Origin: Chitinophaga sp. GbtcB8
GTDB lineage: Bacteria; Bacteroidota; Bacteroidia; Chitinophagales; Chitinophagaceae
DNA: 64,000 nt
Direction: 5' to 3'
NCBI RefSeq assembly: GCF_019091455.1
Contig: NZ_JAGXJN010000025.1
Coordinates: 55,980 to 119,979 of the forward strand
Shown here: positions 35,294-44,504 of the stretch, piece after piece
Numbering within the stretch: position 1 is the stretch's first letter
Layout of the letters: every line of letters starts with the position of its first letter
Notes under the pieces: generated by a model
Databases searched by the model: none
The model's input: only the letters and a program-made list of their open reading frames with translations
What the model was told of the DNA's origin: nothing
Translations under genes and position numbers: made by a program

Positions 35294-36949
35294 ATGAGCA
35301 AGCAACCTTCTTTTTTCTCGAATGTAAAAAGCGACCTTTCATCAGGCCTGGTAGTATTTCTGATAGCTGTGCCGCTTTGCCTGGGTATAGCCCTGGCTTC
35401 AGGTGCGCCTTTGTTTTCCGGCTTAATATCCGGTATTATTGGCGGCCTGATTGTTGGTTCCCTGAGCGGTTCACAGCTAAGTGTGAGCGGCCCGGCTGCC
35501 GGCCTTACTGCCGTGGTATTAACGGCTATTACCAAGCTGGGAGCTTTTGATGTATTCTTATTATCCGTATTCATTGGCGGCGCCCTGCAGTTAGGGCTGG
35601 GCTTAATAAAAGCCGGCACCGTGGCCAATTACTTTCCCTCCAATGTTATTAAGGGTATGCTTACCGCCATTGGTCTTATCATTATCTTAAAACAAATACC
35701 GCATGCCTTTGGGTATGATAAAGATTCTGAAGGCGACTTCACCTTTATACAGGTTGATGGGGATAACAGCTTTACCGCGCTGCTGTCCGGTATAAATCAT
35801 ATTCACCTGGGCGCTACCCTTATCACCATCGTGTCTATATTGATCATCCTGTACTGGAGCAAAATACCCAAGCTGAATGTAATACCATCTGCCCTGGTAG
35901 CAGTAATAACCGGTGTGCTGCTGAATATGCTTTTCCTTAGCACTGGCAGCAGCCTGGCCCTTACGCCCAGCCACCTGGTAAATTTGCCGGTAGCCGATAG
36001 CTTCCAGCAGTTTGTAGGCCAGTTCACCCTGCCCAATTTTGGCGCTATTGCCAATAAAGAAGTGTGGATTGTGGGTATTACCATTGCCATAGTAGCTTCT
36101 GTAGAAACCTTGCTGAACGTGGAAGCCACCGATAAGCTGGATCCACTGAAACGCCATACCAATCCTAACCGTGAGCTGCGTGCACAGGGCATTGGTAATA
36201 TGGTAAGCGGTTTAATTGGCGGCTTGCCTATTACCTCCGTAATTGTGCGTTCCTCCGCCAACATTAATGCCGGCGCCCGTACCAGAATGTCTGCCATTAC
36301 CCACGGCCTGCTGCTGCTTACCTGTGCCGCTTTAATACCCATGGTGCTGAATAAAATACCGCTGGCCACCCTGGCAGCCGTGCTGCTGGTTACCGGTTAC
36401 AAGCTGTGTAAGATCTCCATTTTCAAGGAAATGTTCAGCAAAGGCAAGTACCAATGGGTACCGTTTGTGGTAACACTGGTAGCCATTGTGTTCACCGATC
36501 TGCTGATAGGCATAGCCCTGGGTATGGCCGTGAGCGTGATTGCCATTTTAAGAGGCAACATGAAAAGCCCTTATTATTTCCGTAAAGAGCAATACCATAC
36601 CGGCGATACCATTCGCCTGGAGCTGGCGCAGGAAGTATCCTTCCTAAATAAAGCCAGCATATTGCTTACGCTGGATCATTTACCGGAAAACAGTTCTGTG
36701 GTAATAGACGCCAGCAACACGGTGTATATAGATCATGATGTGCTGGAAACCATCCGTGAATTCAGGGATGTAAAAGCCGTACAAAAAAATATAAGTGTGG
36801 TGCTCACCGGCTTTAAAGAGGTATATAATATCTCCAACACGCCCAGCGAGGAGCTGGATGGCCATCATGCGGCCGCGCGGGCCGGGCATGTACAGGTAAT
36901 ATCCTCCGGTAATCATGAGCAGCTGTTAAAAGAGCTGGAGCTGAATTAA
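35294..36949 (+). CDS. SulP-family anion transporter with STAS domain
   Basis: 551-residue transporter with about 12-14 membrane helices and a C-terminal STAS-like domain (about 430-551). The SulP start SSGLVVFLIAVPLCLGIALASGAP and the segment SGPAAGLTAVV are characteristic; GIGNMVSGLIGGLPITSVIVRSSANINAGA is the conserved anion-site loop. A beta-carbonic anhydrase gene follows 60 bases later on the same strand, so bicarbonate is a more likely substrate than sulfate, as in BicA-type uptake systems. This is inferred from the neighbour. Confidence 0.92.
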   Translation: MSKQPSFFSNVKSDLSSGLVVFLIAVPLCLGIALASGAPLFSGLISGIIGGLIVGSLSGSQLSVSGPAAGLTAVVLTAITKLGAFDVFLLSVFIGGALQLGLGLIKAGTVANYFPSNVIKGMLTAIGLIIILKQIPHAFGYDKDSEGDFTFIQVDGDNSFTALLSGINHIHLGATLITIVSILIILYWSKIPKLNVIPSALVAVITGVLLNMLFLSTGSSLALTPSHLVNLPVADSFQQFVGQFTLPNFGAIANKEVWIVGITIAIVASVETLLNVEATDKLDPLKRHTNPNRELRAQGIGNMVSGLIGGLPITSVIVRSSANINAGARTRMSAITHGLLLLTCAALIPMVLNKIPLATLAAVLLVTGYKLCKISIFKEMFSKGKYQWVPFVVTLVAIVFTDLLIGIALGMAVSVIAILRGNMKSPYYFRKEQYHTGDTIRLELAQEVSFLNKASILLTLDHLPENSSVVIDASNTVYIDHDVLETIREFRDVKAVQKNISVVLTGFKEVYNISNTPSEELDGHHAAARAGHVQVISSGNHEQLLKELELN

Positions 36950-37009
36950 CGGGGAAGCATGCCTTCCGTTTTTCAATTCTTTTATTCACAAACCATTAAA
37001 AAAATTAAA

Positions 37010-37690
37010 ATGAAAACTTTAGATAAAATGTCCCAGGCAAACTTAACACCGGAACAAACTTTACAATTGCTTAAACAAGGCAATGGCCGTTTTGTAGATA
37101 ACCTGCAGATAGACCGTAACCATTTACAGCAGGTAAATGAAACCTCTGATGGCCAATGGCCCATGGCTGCTATTGTAAGCTGTATGGATTCACGCACCTC
37201 TGCAGAGCTGATCTTTGACCAGGGACTGGGCGATATTTTCAGTATTCGTTTAGCCGGTGCAGTTATTTCTGATAATGTGCTGGGTAGTTTGGAATATGCC
37301 TGTAAAGTAGCAGGATCCAAGTTTATTGTAGTGCTGGGCCATACCAAATGCGGGGCTATAAAAGGCGCCTGCGACAAAATAGAAATGGGCAACCTTACAG
37401 GGCTGCTTAACAAGATCACTCCTGCCGTGTACGCGGAAAAAACCATCCGCGAAAACAGGAACTCGCATAATCATGCTTTTGTGGATGCTGTTACCAGATT
37501 GCATACAGAACGCTCTGTACAGGCTGTGCTGGAGCAAAGTATGATACTGCGGGAAATGATCCTGAATGGTGAGGTAGGAATAATAGGCGCATTATACGAT
37601 GTTGAAACCGGTATTGTAACCTTCCTGGATCATACCCAGGTAGTGGGTGCAAACAGTTTGTACGAACAGGAGCTGGTAGCGGTAAGCTAA
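37010..37690 (+). CDS. Beta-class carbonic anhydrase
   Basis: 226-residue zinc enzyme that interconverts carbon dioxide and bicarbonate. Zinc ligands are Cys58 (SCMDSRT, with the Asp60-Arg62 dyad), His111 and Cys114 (GHTKCGA). The frame is open from 36959, but the ATG at 37010 was chosen because it begins the conserved helix (MKTLDKMSQANLTPEQ). It sits downstream of a SulP transporter and is ended by a strong terminator; the pair likely manages inorganic carbon. Confidence 0.93.
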   Translation: MKTLDKMSQANLTPEQTLQLLKQGNGRFVDNLQIDRNHLQQVNETSDGQWPMAAIVSCMDSRTSAELIFDQGLGDIFSIRLAGAVISDNVLGSLEYACKVAGSKFIVVLGHTKCGAIKGACDKIEMGNLTGLLNKITPAVYAEKTIRENRNSHNHAFVDAVTRLHTERSVQAVLEQSMILREMILNGEVGIIGALYDVETGIVTFLDHTQVVGANSLYEQELVAVS

Positions 37691-37739
37691 CCGGGATTTA
37701 ACTCATAAGCATTTCGTACTGCTCGTAATACAAAGGACA

Positions 37740-37771
37740 GCCGTCTCTTTTTTAAGAGATGGCCTTTTTTT
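37740..37771 (+). terminator. Rho-independent terminator after the carbonic anhydrase gene
   Basis: GCCGTCTCTT (37740-37749) pairs with AAGAGATGGC (37754-37763) around loop TTTT, with one G-T pair, followed by eight or more T residues. Confidence 0.9.
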
Positions 37772-37781
37772 TAAGTATGGA

Positions 37782-38918
37782 TTAAACCTTTCTCAGTCTT
37801 TCCGCCGCTTGTTCCAGGGTGGTTTTCCTTTTGGCAAAACAGAACCGGATCACGTGATCATCCTGCCCATCCTGGTAAAAGGCAGATACGGGTATGCTGG
37901 CTACGCCAAATTCTTTGGTGATACGAATGGTGAGATCTTTATCCCCTTCATCGGAGATCCTGTCATAACGCATCAGCTGAAAATAGCTGCCGTAACAGGG
38001 CAGCGGCGTAAATTTAGTATCCGCCATCAGCTGCAGAAAGTAATCCCTTTTTTCCTGGTAAAAGGCCGGCAGGTCTAAGTAGTGCTCCGGGGTTTCCAGG
38101 AATTTGGCCAGCCCGTATTGCATGGGGGTATTTACAGAAAAGCAAAGGTACTGGTGCACCTTACGGTACTCCTTCATCAGGTGGGCCGGGGCTATGCAGT
38201 AGCCCATTTTCCAGCCGGTTACATGAAATACCTTGCCAAAAGAAAAAGTAACAAAGCTGTTCTTAAACAGGTTGGGGTATTTTAATATGCTGTGATGCTG
38301 CCCGCCGTCATAAATAAGGTGCTCATATACTTCATCACTTAACACCAGCAGGTTATGCGCTGCTACCAGCTGTTCCAGCTCCCGTATATCCGCCTCCGTT
38401 AGTATGCTGCCGGTAGGGTTGTGCGGGGTGTTCAGCATGATCATGCGGGTGCGGGATGTTATTTTGCTGCGTACCAGCTCCCAGTTTATACGGTATTCCG
38501 GAAAGGTAAGCGGTATTAGTACCGGTACGCCGCCATTCACCAGTACGTTGGGTATATAGCTATCGTAAGCCGGTTCAAAAATAATCACTTCATCGCCGGG
38601 TTGTATGCAGGTGGCAATGGCCGTAAATATAGCATAGGTGCCGCCGGGTGTAATAGTGATCTCTGTATCCGGGTTAATGGTTTGCGCGTAGGAATTGTAT
38701 ATCTTTTTTGCAATGGCTTCCCGCAGCGGCATAATACCCGGCATGGGCGCATACTGGTTATGGCCCTGCTGCATGGCAGCATTCACTACCTCTTTTAAGG
38801 TATCATCGCAATCAAAATCCGGAAACCCCTGTGAAAGATTAATGGCCTTGTGTTCTGCGGCCAGGGCAGACATGACGGTGAATATAGTGGTGCCTACGTT
38901 AGGGAGCTTAGAGATCAT
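37782..38918 (-). CDS. PLP-dependent class I/II aminotransferase (methionine aminotransferase-like)
   Basis: 378-residue fold-type I aminotransferase. The opening INLSQGFPDFDCDD is typical of the YbdL/kynurenine aminotransferase branch, and the PLP lysine is in SFGKVFHVTGWKMGY. Other motifs are NTPHNPTGSIL and LSDEVYEHLIYDG. Substrate is likely methionine or an aromatic or branched amino acid. It lies downstream of manC on the same strand, separated by 97 bases, and is not obviously part of that pathway. Confidence 0.9.
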   Translation of the reverse strand: MISKLPNVGTTIFTVMSALAAEHKAINLSQGFPDFDCDDTLKEVVNAAMQQGHNQYAPMPGIMPLREAIAKKIYNSYAQTINPDTEITITPGGTYAIFTAIATCIQPGDEVIIFEPAYDSYIPNVLVNGGVPVLIPLTFPEYRINWELVRSKITSRTRMIMLNTPHNPTGSILTEADIRELEQLVAAHNLLVLSDEVYEHLIYDGGQHHSILKYPNLFKNSFVTFSFGKVFHVTGWKMGYCIAPAHLMKEYRKVHQYLCFSVNTPMQYGLAKFLETPEHYLDLPAFYQEKRDYFLQLMADTKFTPLPCYGSYFQLMRYDRISDEGDKDLTIRITKEFGVASIPVSAFYQDGQDDHVIRFCFAKRKTTLEQAAERLRKV

Positions 38919-39015
38919 ACTTTACAAATTAACAGCCGTGCAAAGTGATTTAAACCATTACTGTTGTTAAAAAACGGCCTACCCCGGGCGGGCAGGCTAT
39001 GAACGCTTCGCGTTC

Positions 39016-40110
39016 CTACAAAAACTTATCTCCCTTATTCCGTTTAACCTCTGCCACGTATTCTTTGATCTGCTGTTCATTTTCTTTTTTGCAGATAAGC
39101 AGCACATCATTGGTATCTATCACTATAAATTCATCTAAACCCTGCAGCACTACCAGTTTTTCGGGTGCGGCTTTTACCATACATTTGGTGGCATCTATTA
39201 CCACCACATTCTTGCCCTGCACGGCATTGCCCAGGTAATCCTTTTCAAGGTTCTCGTAGGCTGATGCCCAGGTACCCAGGTCGCTCCAGCCGAAGTTGGC
39301 GGGGATCACATACACATTATCCGCCTTTTCCATAATGCCATAGTCAATGGAAATGTTGGTGCATTGGGGGTAAATACTGTCCACCAGCTCCCGCTCTTTA
39401 GGCGTATTCAATGCATCGCGGCCCTGCACAAACAGCTCGTCTATTTCAGGCAGGTATTTTTTAAACGCGGCAATAATAGTTTTTACATTCCACACAAAAA
39501 TGCCGGCGTTCCAGAGAAAATCGCCGCTTTGCAAAAAGGTTTTGGCCAGCTCCAGGTTAGGCTTTTCAGTGAATGTTTTTACCTCGTACACATTATCAGC
39601 CACCTGCTGGGTTTCATATTGAATGTAACCGTAGCCGGTATCCGGGCGGGTAGGTTTAATACCCAACGTTAATAATGCGGTGTTCTTTTGTACAAATGTA
39701 AGGGCGTTCAGGCAGGCTGCGGTAAAGGCCGGGCCATCTAATATCAGGTGGTCAGCAGGTGCGCAAACCACACAGGCCTGCGGGTCCTGCTGGTGTATTT
39801 TGTAGGAAATATACGCTACACAAGGTGCGGTATTTTTGCGGGAAGGTTCACACACCACGTTGGCAACCGGCAGCTCTCCAAGCTGCTCCTTTACCTTACT
39901 CTCATAATGCTGGTGGGTAACCACATATATGTTCTCTTTTGGCACAAACGCTGCAAAGCGCTCATAGGTCCACTGGAGGAGGGTTTTCCCGGTATTCAGT
40001 ATATCCAGGAATTGTTTGGGGTAATCTGTACGGCTGTAAGGCCAGAAACGGCTACCTATTCCTCCGGCCATAATGGCCACATAAAAATGCCTGTTCATTT
40101 GTGTCGTCAT
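39016..40110 (-). CDS. manC: Mannose-1-phosphate guanylyltransferase
   Basis: 364-residue nucleotidyltransferase that makes GDP-mannose from mannose 1-phosphate and GTP. The signature MAGGIGSRFWPYSRTDYPKQFLD is at the N-terminus, followed by VCAPADHLI and FTEKPNLE. The length corresponds to a monofunctional enzyme without the phosphomannose isomerase domain of longer homologues. It begins 6 bases after kdsD, so the two surface-sugar genes are cotranscribed. Confidence 0.91.
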   Translation of the reverse strand: MTTQMNRHFYVAIMAGGIGSRFWPYSRTDYPKQFLDILNTGKTLLQWTYERFAAFVPKENIYVVTHQHYESKVKEQLGELPVANVVCEPSRKNTAPCVAYISYKIHQQDPQACVVCAPADHLILDGPAFTAACLNALTFVQKNTALLTLGIKPTRPDTGYGYIQYETQQVADNVYEVKTFTEKPNLELAKTFLQSGDFLWNAGIFVWNVKTIIAAFKKYLPEIDELFVQGRDALNTPKERELVDSIYPQCTNISIDYGIMEKADNVYVIPANFGWSDLGTWASAYENLEKDYLGNAVQGKNVVVIDATKCMVKAAPEKLVVLQGLDEFIVIDTNDVLLICKKENEQQIKEYVAEVKRNKGDKFL

Positions 40111-40116
40111 CGCTTG

Positions 40117-41091
40117 TCAAATAATCCCTTCCCTGATAAGGTCATGTAAATGAATGATGCCAATATACCGCTTATCTTCCATAACCAGTAACTGGGTAAT
40201 ATCGTGCTGGCGCATTTTTTCCAGGGCATTGATCGCCAGCTCATCCTTTTGTATGTGCTTGGGATGGGCCGACATAATATCCCTGGCAATTACCGTTGCA
40301 GTATTAATATTTTTCTCCAGCATCCGGCGCAGATCACCGTCGGTAATAATGCCGCACAATTGCTCTTCCGGATCCAATACAGCGGTTACGCCCAGCATTT
40401 TGGAAGATATTTCCAGGATCACTTCCTGCAGGGGGCTGTCCAGGTGCACGCGGGGTGTTTGATGGTGCCGGCTCAGGTCCCCTACTTTCAGGTACAATTT
40501 TTTGCCCAAAGTGCCGCCGGGGTGGAATTTAGCAAAATCTGCAGCAGTAAAACCGTGCCATTCTATCAGGCATACGGCCAGCGCATCGCCCATTACCATT
40601 TGAGCGGTGGTGCTGGTGGTAGGCGCCAGGTTATTAGGGCAGGCCTCCTGGGTAACCGTGGTGTTAAGCACCAGGTCCGCTTCCTGCGCCAGGTAAGAGC
40701 TGGTATTGCCTACCATGGCAATAAGGGTATTGCCAAAACTCTTTACCAGTGGCAGTAATACCTTTATCTCAGGGGAGGAACCGCTTTTGGAAATGCACAT
40801 CACCACATCGTGCTCCTGTATCATACCCAGGTCGCCATGAATGGCGTCTGCAGCATGCATAAATAAAGCAGGCGTACCGGTGGAATTTAGCGTGGCTACA
40901 ATCTTTTGCCCAATAATGGCGCTCTTGCCAATACCGGTTACAACCAATCGTCCCGCACACTGTGCAATTATCTCCACAGCCCTTTCAAAGTCCCCGTCCA
41001 CAAATTGCTGCAGATCTCTTATTGCCGCGGCCTCTAACTGAAGGGTCCGCAATGCGGTTTCACGGATGTTAATAGCTGTTGTTTTTTTCAT
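40117..41091 (-). CDS. kdsD: Arabinose-5-phosphate isomerase (KpsF/GutQ type)
   Basis: 324-residue enzyme that converts ribulose 5-phosphate to arabinose 5-phosphate, the precursor of Kdo. An N-terminal SIS domain (about 40-175: VVTGIGKSAIIGQKIVATLNSTGTP, CISKSGSSPEI) is followed by two CBS domains (about 205-324). It shares an operon with manC and logically feeds the kdnA-kdsB-kdnB pathway elsewhere in the window. A minus-strand TAAATTTG at 41102-41109 could be its -7 element, giving a very short leader. Confidence 0.92.
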   Translation of the reverse strand: MKKTTAINIRETALRTLQLEAAAIRDLQQFVDGDFERAVEIIAQCAGRLVVTGIGKSAIIGQKIVATLNSTGTPALFMHAADAIHGDLGMIQEHDVVMCISKSGSSPEIKVLLPLVKSFGNTLIAMVGNTSSYLAQEADLVLNTTVTQEACPNNLAPTTSTTAQMVMGDALAVCLIEWHGFTAADFAKFHPGGTLGKKLYLKVGDLSRHHQTPRVHLDSPLQEVILEISSKMLGVTAVLDPEEQLCGIITDGDLRRMLEKNINTATVIARDIMSAHPKHIQKDELAINALEKMRQHDITQLLVMEDKRYIGIIHLHDLIREGII

Positions 41092-41245
41092 CTTGGCGGC
41101 ACAAATTTACCTCAGTTTATATAAATTCTGTTGTAATTCAGGGGTTTTTTAAGTAACTTCGTGTCCCCTAAAAATCATATAACCAATAAACGTAATTCGT
41201 TAGTTCTTTAGAGTTTTGAATGTATATCGTTAAATCTTGAATGCA

Positions 41246-43447
41246 ATGGCTGTTGTAAAGGTAAGTTTGTTAGATGCATTACACGAACACTTTGGGTTCG
41301 ATTCCTTTAAAGGGAACCAGGAGATTATTATAAAGAGCATACTTTCCGGGAAAGATACTTTTGTAATTATGCCAACCGGAGGAGGGAAATCCCTTTGCTA
41401 CCAGTTACCCGCCCTGATCAGTCCCGGATGCGCGCTCATTGTTTCTCCTCTTATTGCGCTGATGAAAAACCAGGTAGACCTGGTTCGTTCCTACAGCAGC
41501 AAGGATAATGTTGCACACTTCCTCAATTCTACTTTATCTAAAGCACAAATAAAAAAAGTACGTACCGACCTGCTGAGCGGCAAAACCAAATTGCTGTACG
41601 TAGCGCCGGAAACACTTACCAAACAGGAAAACCTGGATTTCTTCAGGGACCTGGAGATCTCGTTCTTTGGCGTGGATGAGGCGCATTGTATCTCTGAATG
41701 GGGCCATGACTTCCGGCCGGAATACCGCCGCCTGAAGGAGATGATAGACCAGATCAACCCGAACCTGCCTATTATTGCCCTTACCGCTACTGCTACCCCT
41801 AAGGTGCAAAGCGATATTGTAAAGAACCTGGTATTACGCGAGCCGGAGATCTATATTTCATCCTTTAACAGACCTAACCTGTATTATGAAATAAGGCCCA
41901 AACGCAAGAAAGACCAGACCATCCGCGAAATAGTAAAGTTCATCCACTCACATAAAGGCAAAAGCGGTATTATTTATACCCTGAACCGTAAAACAACGGA
42001 GGAGCTGGCCGATATGCTGATGGCTAATAATATAAAAGCCGTAGCCTACCACGCCGGGCTGGATTCCAATACCCGCGCCCAGCGCCAGGATATGTTCCTG
42101 CTGGAAGAGGTGGAGGTGATCGTAGCTACCATTGCATTTGGAATGGGGATCGATAAGCCGGATGTGCGTTTTGTGATCCACTACAACATTCCCAAAAGCC
42201 TGGAGAACTATTACCAGGAAACCGGCCGTGCCGGCCGCGATGGACTGGAAGGCATCTGCCTTTGCTTTTACAGCCATAAAGATGTGCAGAAGCTGGAGCA
42301 CCTTATGCGCGACAAGCCGCTGAGCGAACGCGAAATGGGCGCCCAGTTAATTAACGAAACGGTAGCATATGCAGAGAGCGCTGTATGCCGCCGTAAAGTA
42401 ATTTTGCACTACTTCGGAGAACATCTTGAAAAAGACAATTGCGGCAACTGCGATAACTGCCGTAACCCGAAGGAAAAAATAGAAGTAAAGAACCGCGTGG
42501 TGATAGTGCTTAAAGCCATTAAGGCGCTGGATGGGCGTTTTGGTACAGAGTACGTAGTAAATATTATTACCGGTAAAAGCAATCCGCAGATCACCACCTA
42601 CCGCCATGATCAGCTGGAGATATTTGGCGAAGGCAAAGAGTTTGATTCCCACTTCTGGAATTCCCTCATCCGGCAAATGATGCTGGAAGGGCTGATAGAA
42701 AAAGATATTGAGGAATACGGCGTACTGAAGGTAATGGACAAAGGCAACAAGTTCCTGAAAAAGCCTTACTCCATTATGGTATCCCTTAACCACCAGTTTG
42801 ATGATGAAGGAGGCGGCGATGATGATGAAATGACCGCAGAAGCCCAGGCCTCCGCAGATCCGGTGCTGTTTGAAATGCTGAAGGACCTGCGTAAAAAAGT
42901 GTCTAAGGAAAAGAATCTGCCTCCCTTTGTAATATTCCTGGAAACCTCCCTGGAAGATATGGCCACCCAGTACCCTACTACCGTACAGGAGCTGGAAAAG
43001 ATACAGGGTGTTAGCAAGGGTAAAGCCATCCGGTATGGTAAACAGTTTGTTGACATCATCGGCAAATATGTGCAGGAGAATGACATTGTAAAACCGGACG
43101 ATTTTGTGATGAAAAGCGTGGTGAATAAAAGCGGTTTAAAAGTGTTCATTATCCAGAACATTGACAAAAAAATGCCGCTTGAAACCATTGCCAAAAATAA
43201 AGAGTTAAGCATAGCCCAGCTGCTGGATGAAATGGAAACCATTGTAGCCAGCGGTACAAAACTAAACCTGGATTACTGCATTGACGAAGAGCTGGATGAT
43301 TATGCCCAGGATGAGATCATAGAGTACTTTAAAGGCTGCGAAACATCCAGCCTTGCGTTGGCCCGTGAGGAGTTGATCGAAAGCGACTACACCATTGAAC
43401 AATTAAAGCTCATGCGCATTAAGTTCCTGGTGGAATACGGAAATTAA
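41246..43447 (+). CDS. recQ: ATP-dependent DNA helicase RecQ
   Basis: 733-residue 3'-5' DNA helicase for recombination and fork repair. Walker A PTGGGKS is at 43-49 and DEAH at 144-147; motif VI appears in YYQETGRAGRDG. The zinc domain has four cysteines (CRRKVILHYFGEHLEKDNC-GNC-DNC), followed by winged-helix and HRDC (LEDMATQYPTTVQELEKIQGVSKGKAIRYG) domains, with a C-terminal extension of about 110 residues. A TTG at 41237 is in frame but the ATG at 41246 is preferred. The next gene begins 8 bases later. Confidence 0.95.
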   Translation: MAVVKVSLLDALHEHFGFDSFKGNQEIIIKSILSGKDTFVIMPTGGGKSLCYQLPALISPGCALIVSPLIALMKNQVDLVRSYSSKDNVAHFLNSTLSKAQIKKVRTDLLSGKTKLLYVAPETLTKQENLDFFRDLEISFFGVDEAHCISEWGHDFRPEYRRLKEMIDQINPNLPIIALTATATPKVQSDIVKNLVLREPEIYISSFNRPNLYYEIRPKRKKDQTIREIVKFIHSHKGKSGIIYTLNRKTTEELADMLMANNIKAVAYHAGLDSNTRAQRQDMFLLEEVEVIVATIAFGMGIDKPDVRFVIHYNIPKSLENYYQETGRAGRDGLEGICLCFYSHKDVQKLEHLMRDKPLSEREMGAQLINETVAYAESAVCRRKVILHYFGEHLEKDNCGNCDNCRNPKEKIEVKNRVVIVLKAIKALDGRFGTEYVVNIITGKSNPQITTYRHDQLEIFGEGKEFDSHFWNSLIRQMMLEGLIEKDIEEYGVLKVMDKGNKFLKKPYSIMVSLNHQFDDEGGGDDDEMTAEAQASADPVLFEMLKDLRKKVSKEKNLPPFVIFLETSLEDMATQYPTTVQELEKIQGVSKGKAIRYGKQFVDIIGKYVQENDIVKPDDFVMKSVVNKSGLKVFIIQNIDKKMPLETIAKNKELSIAQLLDEMETIVASGTKLNLDYCIDEELDDYAQDEIIEYFKGCETSSLALAREELIESDYTIEQLKLMRIKFLVEYGN

Positions 43448-43455
43448 AAGCAGGA

Positions 43456-44229
43456 ATGAATACACTGATCAAGGATGCGATAGCACCCTTAAGAGAAACC
43501 ATTATCCAACATCCCCTATACCGCCGCATCCAACACATTGATGATATACGGCTATTCATGCAATACCATGTATTTGCAGTTTGGGATTTCATGTCATTAT
43601 TAAAATCTTTACAAAACCGGCTCACCTGCACCACCATTCCCTGGATGCCTGCCGGCAATGCAGCCACCCGTTTTCTTATTAACGAAATTGTAACCGGGGA
43701 GGAAAGTGATCTGGCGCCGAATGGCGCCCGTACCAGCCATTTTGAGCTATACCTTCAAGCCATGCAGCAGGCAGGCGCTGATACGCAGCCTATATTGGTT
43801 TGCCTGCAGCAATTACAGGCCGGCGTTAACATAAAAGCAGTACTGCAAAATACTTCTATACCTGAAGCTGCCCGCTCTTTTATGCAATACACCTTTGACC
43901 TGATTGAGCAGGCGCCGGTACATATACAAGCCGCGGTATTCACTTTTGGCCGTGAAGACCTGATCCCCGATATGTTTTTAAATATGATCCAGGACCTGGA
44001 CAAACAATTCCCCGGGCAGATCAGTATTCTCAAATATTACCTGGAACGGCATATTGAAGTAGATGGCGATCATCACAGCCAGCTAGGCATGCAAATGGTG
44101 GAGGAGCTATGTGGTACCAATTCCCTGAAATGGCTAGAAGCAGCCGGGGCTGTGAAAACAGCTTTGGAAAAGCGCCGGCAGTTATGGGATGGTATTTATC
44201 AGGAAATAACGGCTTCTGTAACAATTTGA
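43456..44229 (+). CDS. DUF3050 protein (heme-oxygenase-like fold)
   Basis: 257-residue helical protein. The family segments are HPLYRRIQHIDDIRLFMQYHVFAVWDFMSLLK, then IPWMPAGNAATRFLINEIVTGEESD and YLERHIEVDGDHHSQLG. The conserved His and Glu residues suggest a metal site within a heme-oxygenase-like four-helix fold, but no activity is established for DUF3050. It lies 8 bases after recQ and is very probably cotranscribed with it, though the functional reason is unclear. Confidence 0.87.
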   Translation: MNTLIKDAIAPLRETIIQHPLYRRIQHIDDIRLFMQYHVFAVWDFMSLLKSLQNRLTCTTIPWMPAGNAATRFLINEIVTGEESDLAPNGARTSHFELYLQAMQQAGADTQPILVCLQQLQAGVNIKAVLQNTSIPEAARSFMQYTFDLIEQAPVHIQAAVFTFGREDLIPDMFLNMIQDLDKQFPGQISILKYYLERHIEVDGDHHSQLGMQMVEELCGTNSLKWLEAAGAVKTALEKRRQLWDGIYQEITASVTI

Positions 44230-44239
44230 TCCAATAATA

Positions 44240-44272
44240 TTTGGAAATTAAAATCGAAAACTATTATCTTTG
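44240..44272 (+). promoter_or_regulatory. Promoter of tRNA-Phe
   Basis: TTTG at 44240-44243 and TATCTTTG at 44265-44272 are 21 bases apart, a textbook Bacteroidota promoter. The mature tRNA begins 27 bases after the -7 element. Confidence 0.75.
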
Positions 44273-44298
44273 CACTCCCTTCGCAAGAAGGATTAGGC

Positions 44299-44371
44299 GG
44301 TGCGGTAGCTCAGTCGGTAGAGCAAAGGACTGAAAATCCTTGTGTCGGCGGTTCGATCCCGCCCCACACCA
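44299..44371 (+). tRNA. tRNA-Phe (anticodon GAA)
   Basis: A 73-nucleotide cloverleaf: acceptor GGTGCGG/CCACACC (one C-A mismatch), D arm GCTC/GAGC, anticodon stem AAGGA/TCCTT with loop CTGAAAA (GAA, Phe), variable GTGTC, T arm GGCGG-TTCGATC-CCGCC, and discriminator A. The 3' CCA is not encoded. A strong terminator follows. Confidence 0.95.
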
Positions 44372-44382
44372 CTCTAAAAATC

Positions 44383-44418
44383 AAGCGATTATAACGAAAG
44401 TTGTGATCGCTTTTTTTA
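44383..44418 (+). terminator. Rho-independent terminator of tRNA-Phe
   Basis: A 13-base stem with G-T pairs, outer AAGCGAT (44383-44389) with ATCGCTT (44406-44412), is capped by a GAAA tetraloop (44396-44399) and followed by a run of T residues. Confidence 0.88.
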
Positions 44419-44504
44419 TGCCACTACTACAATACTACTACATCTCTTTCCTATTCCAAATCACCCTGGCATCATGCCATCATTTGCCATGGAATAATAA
44501 GCAT

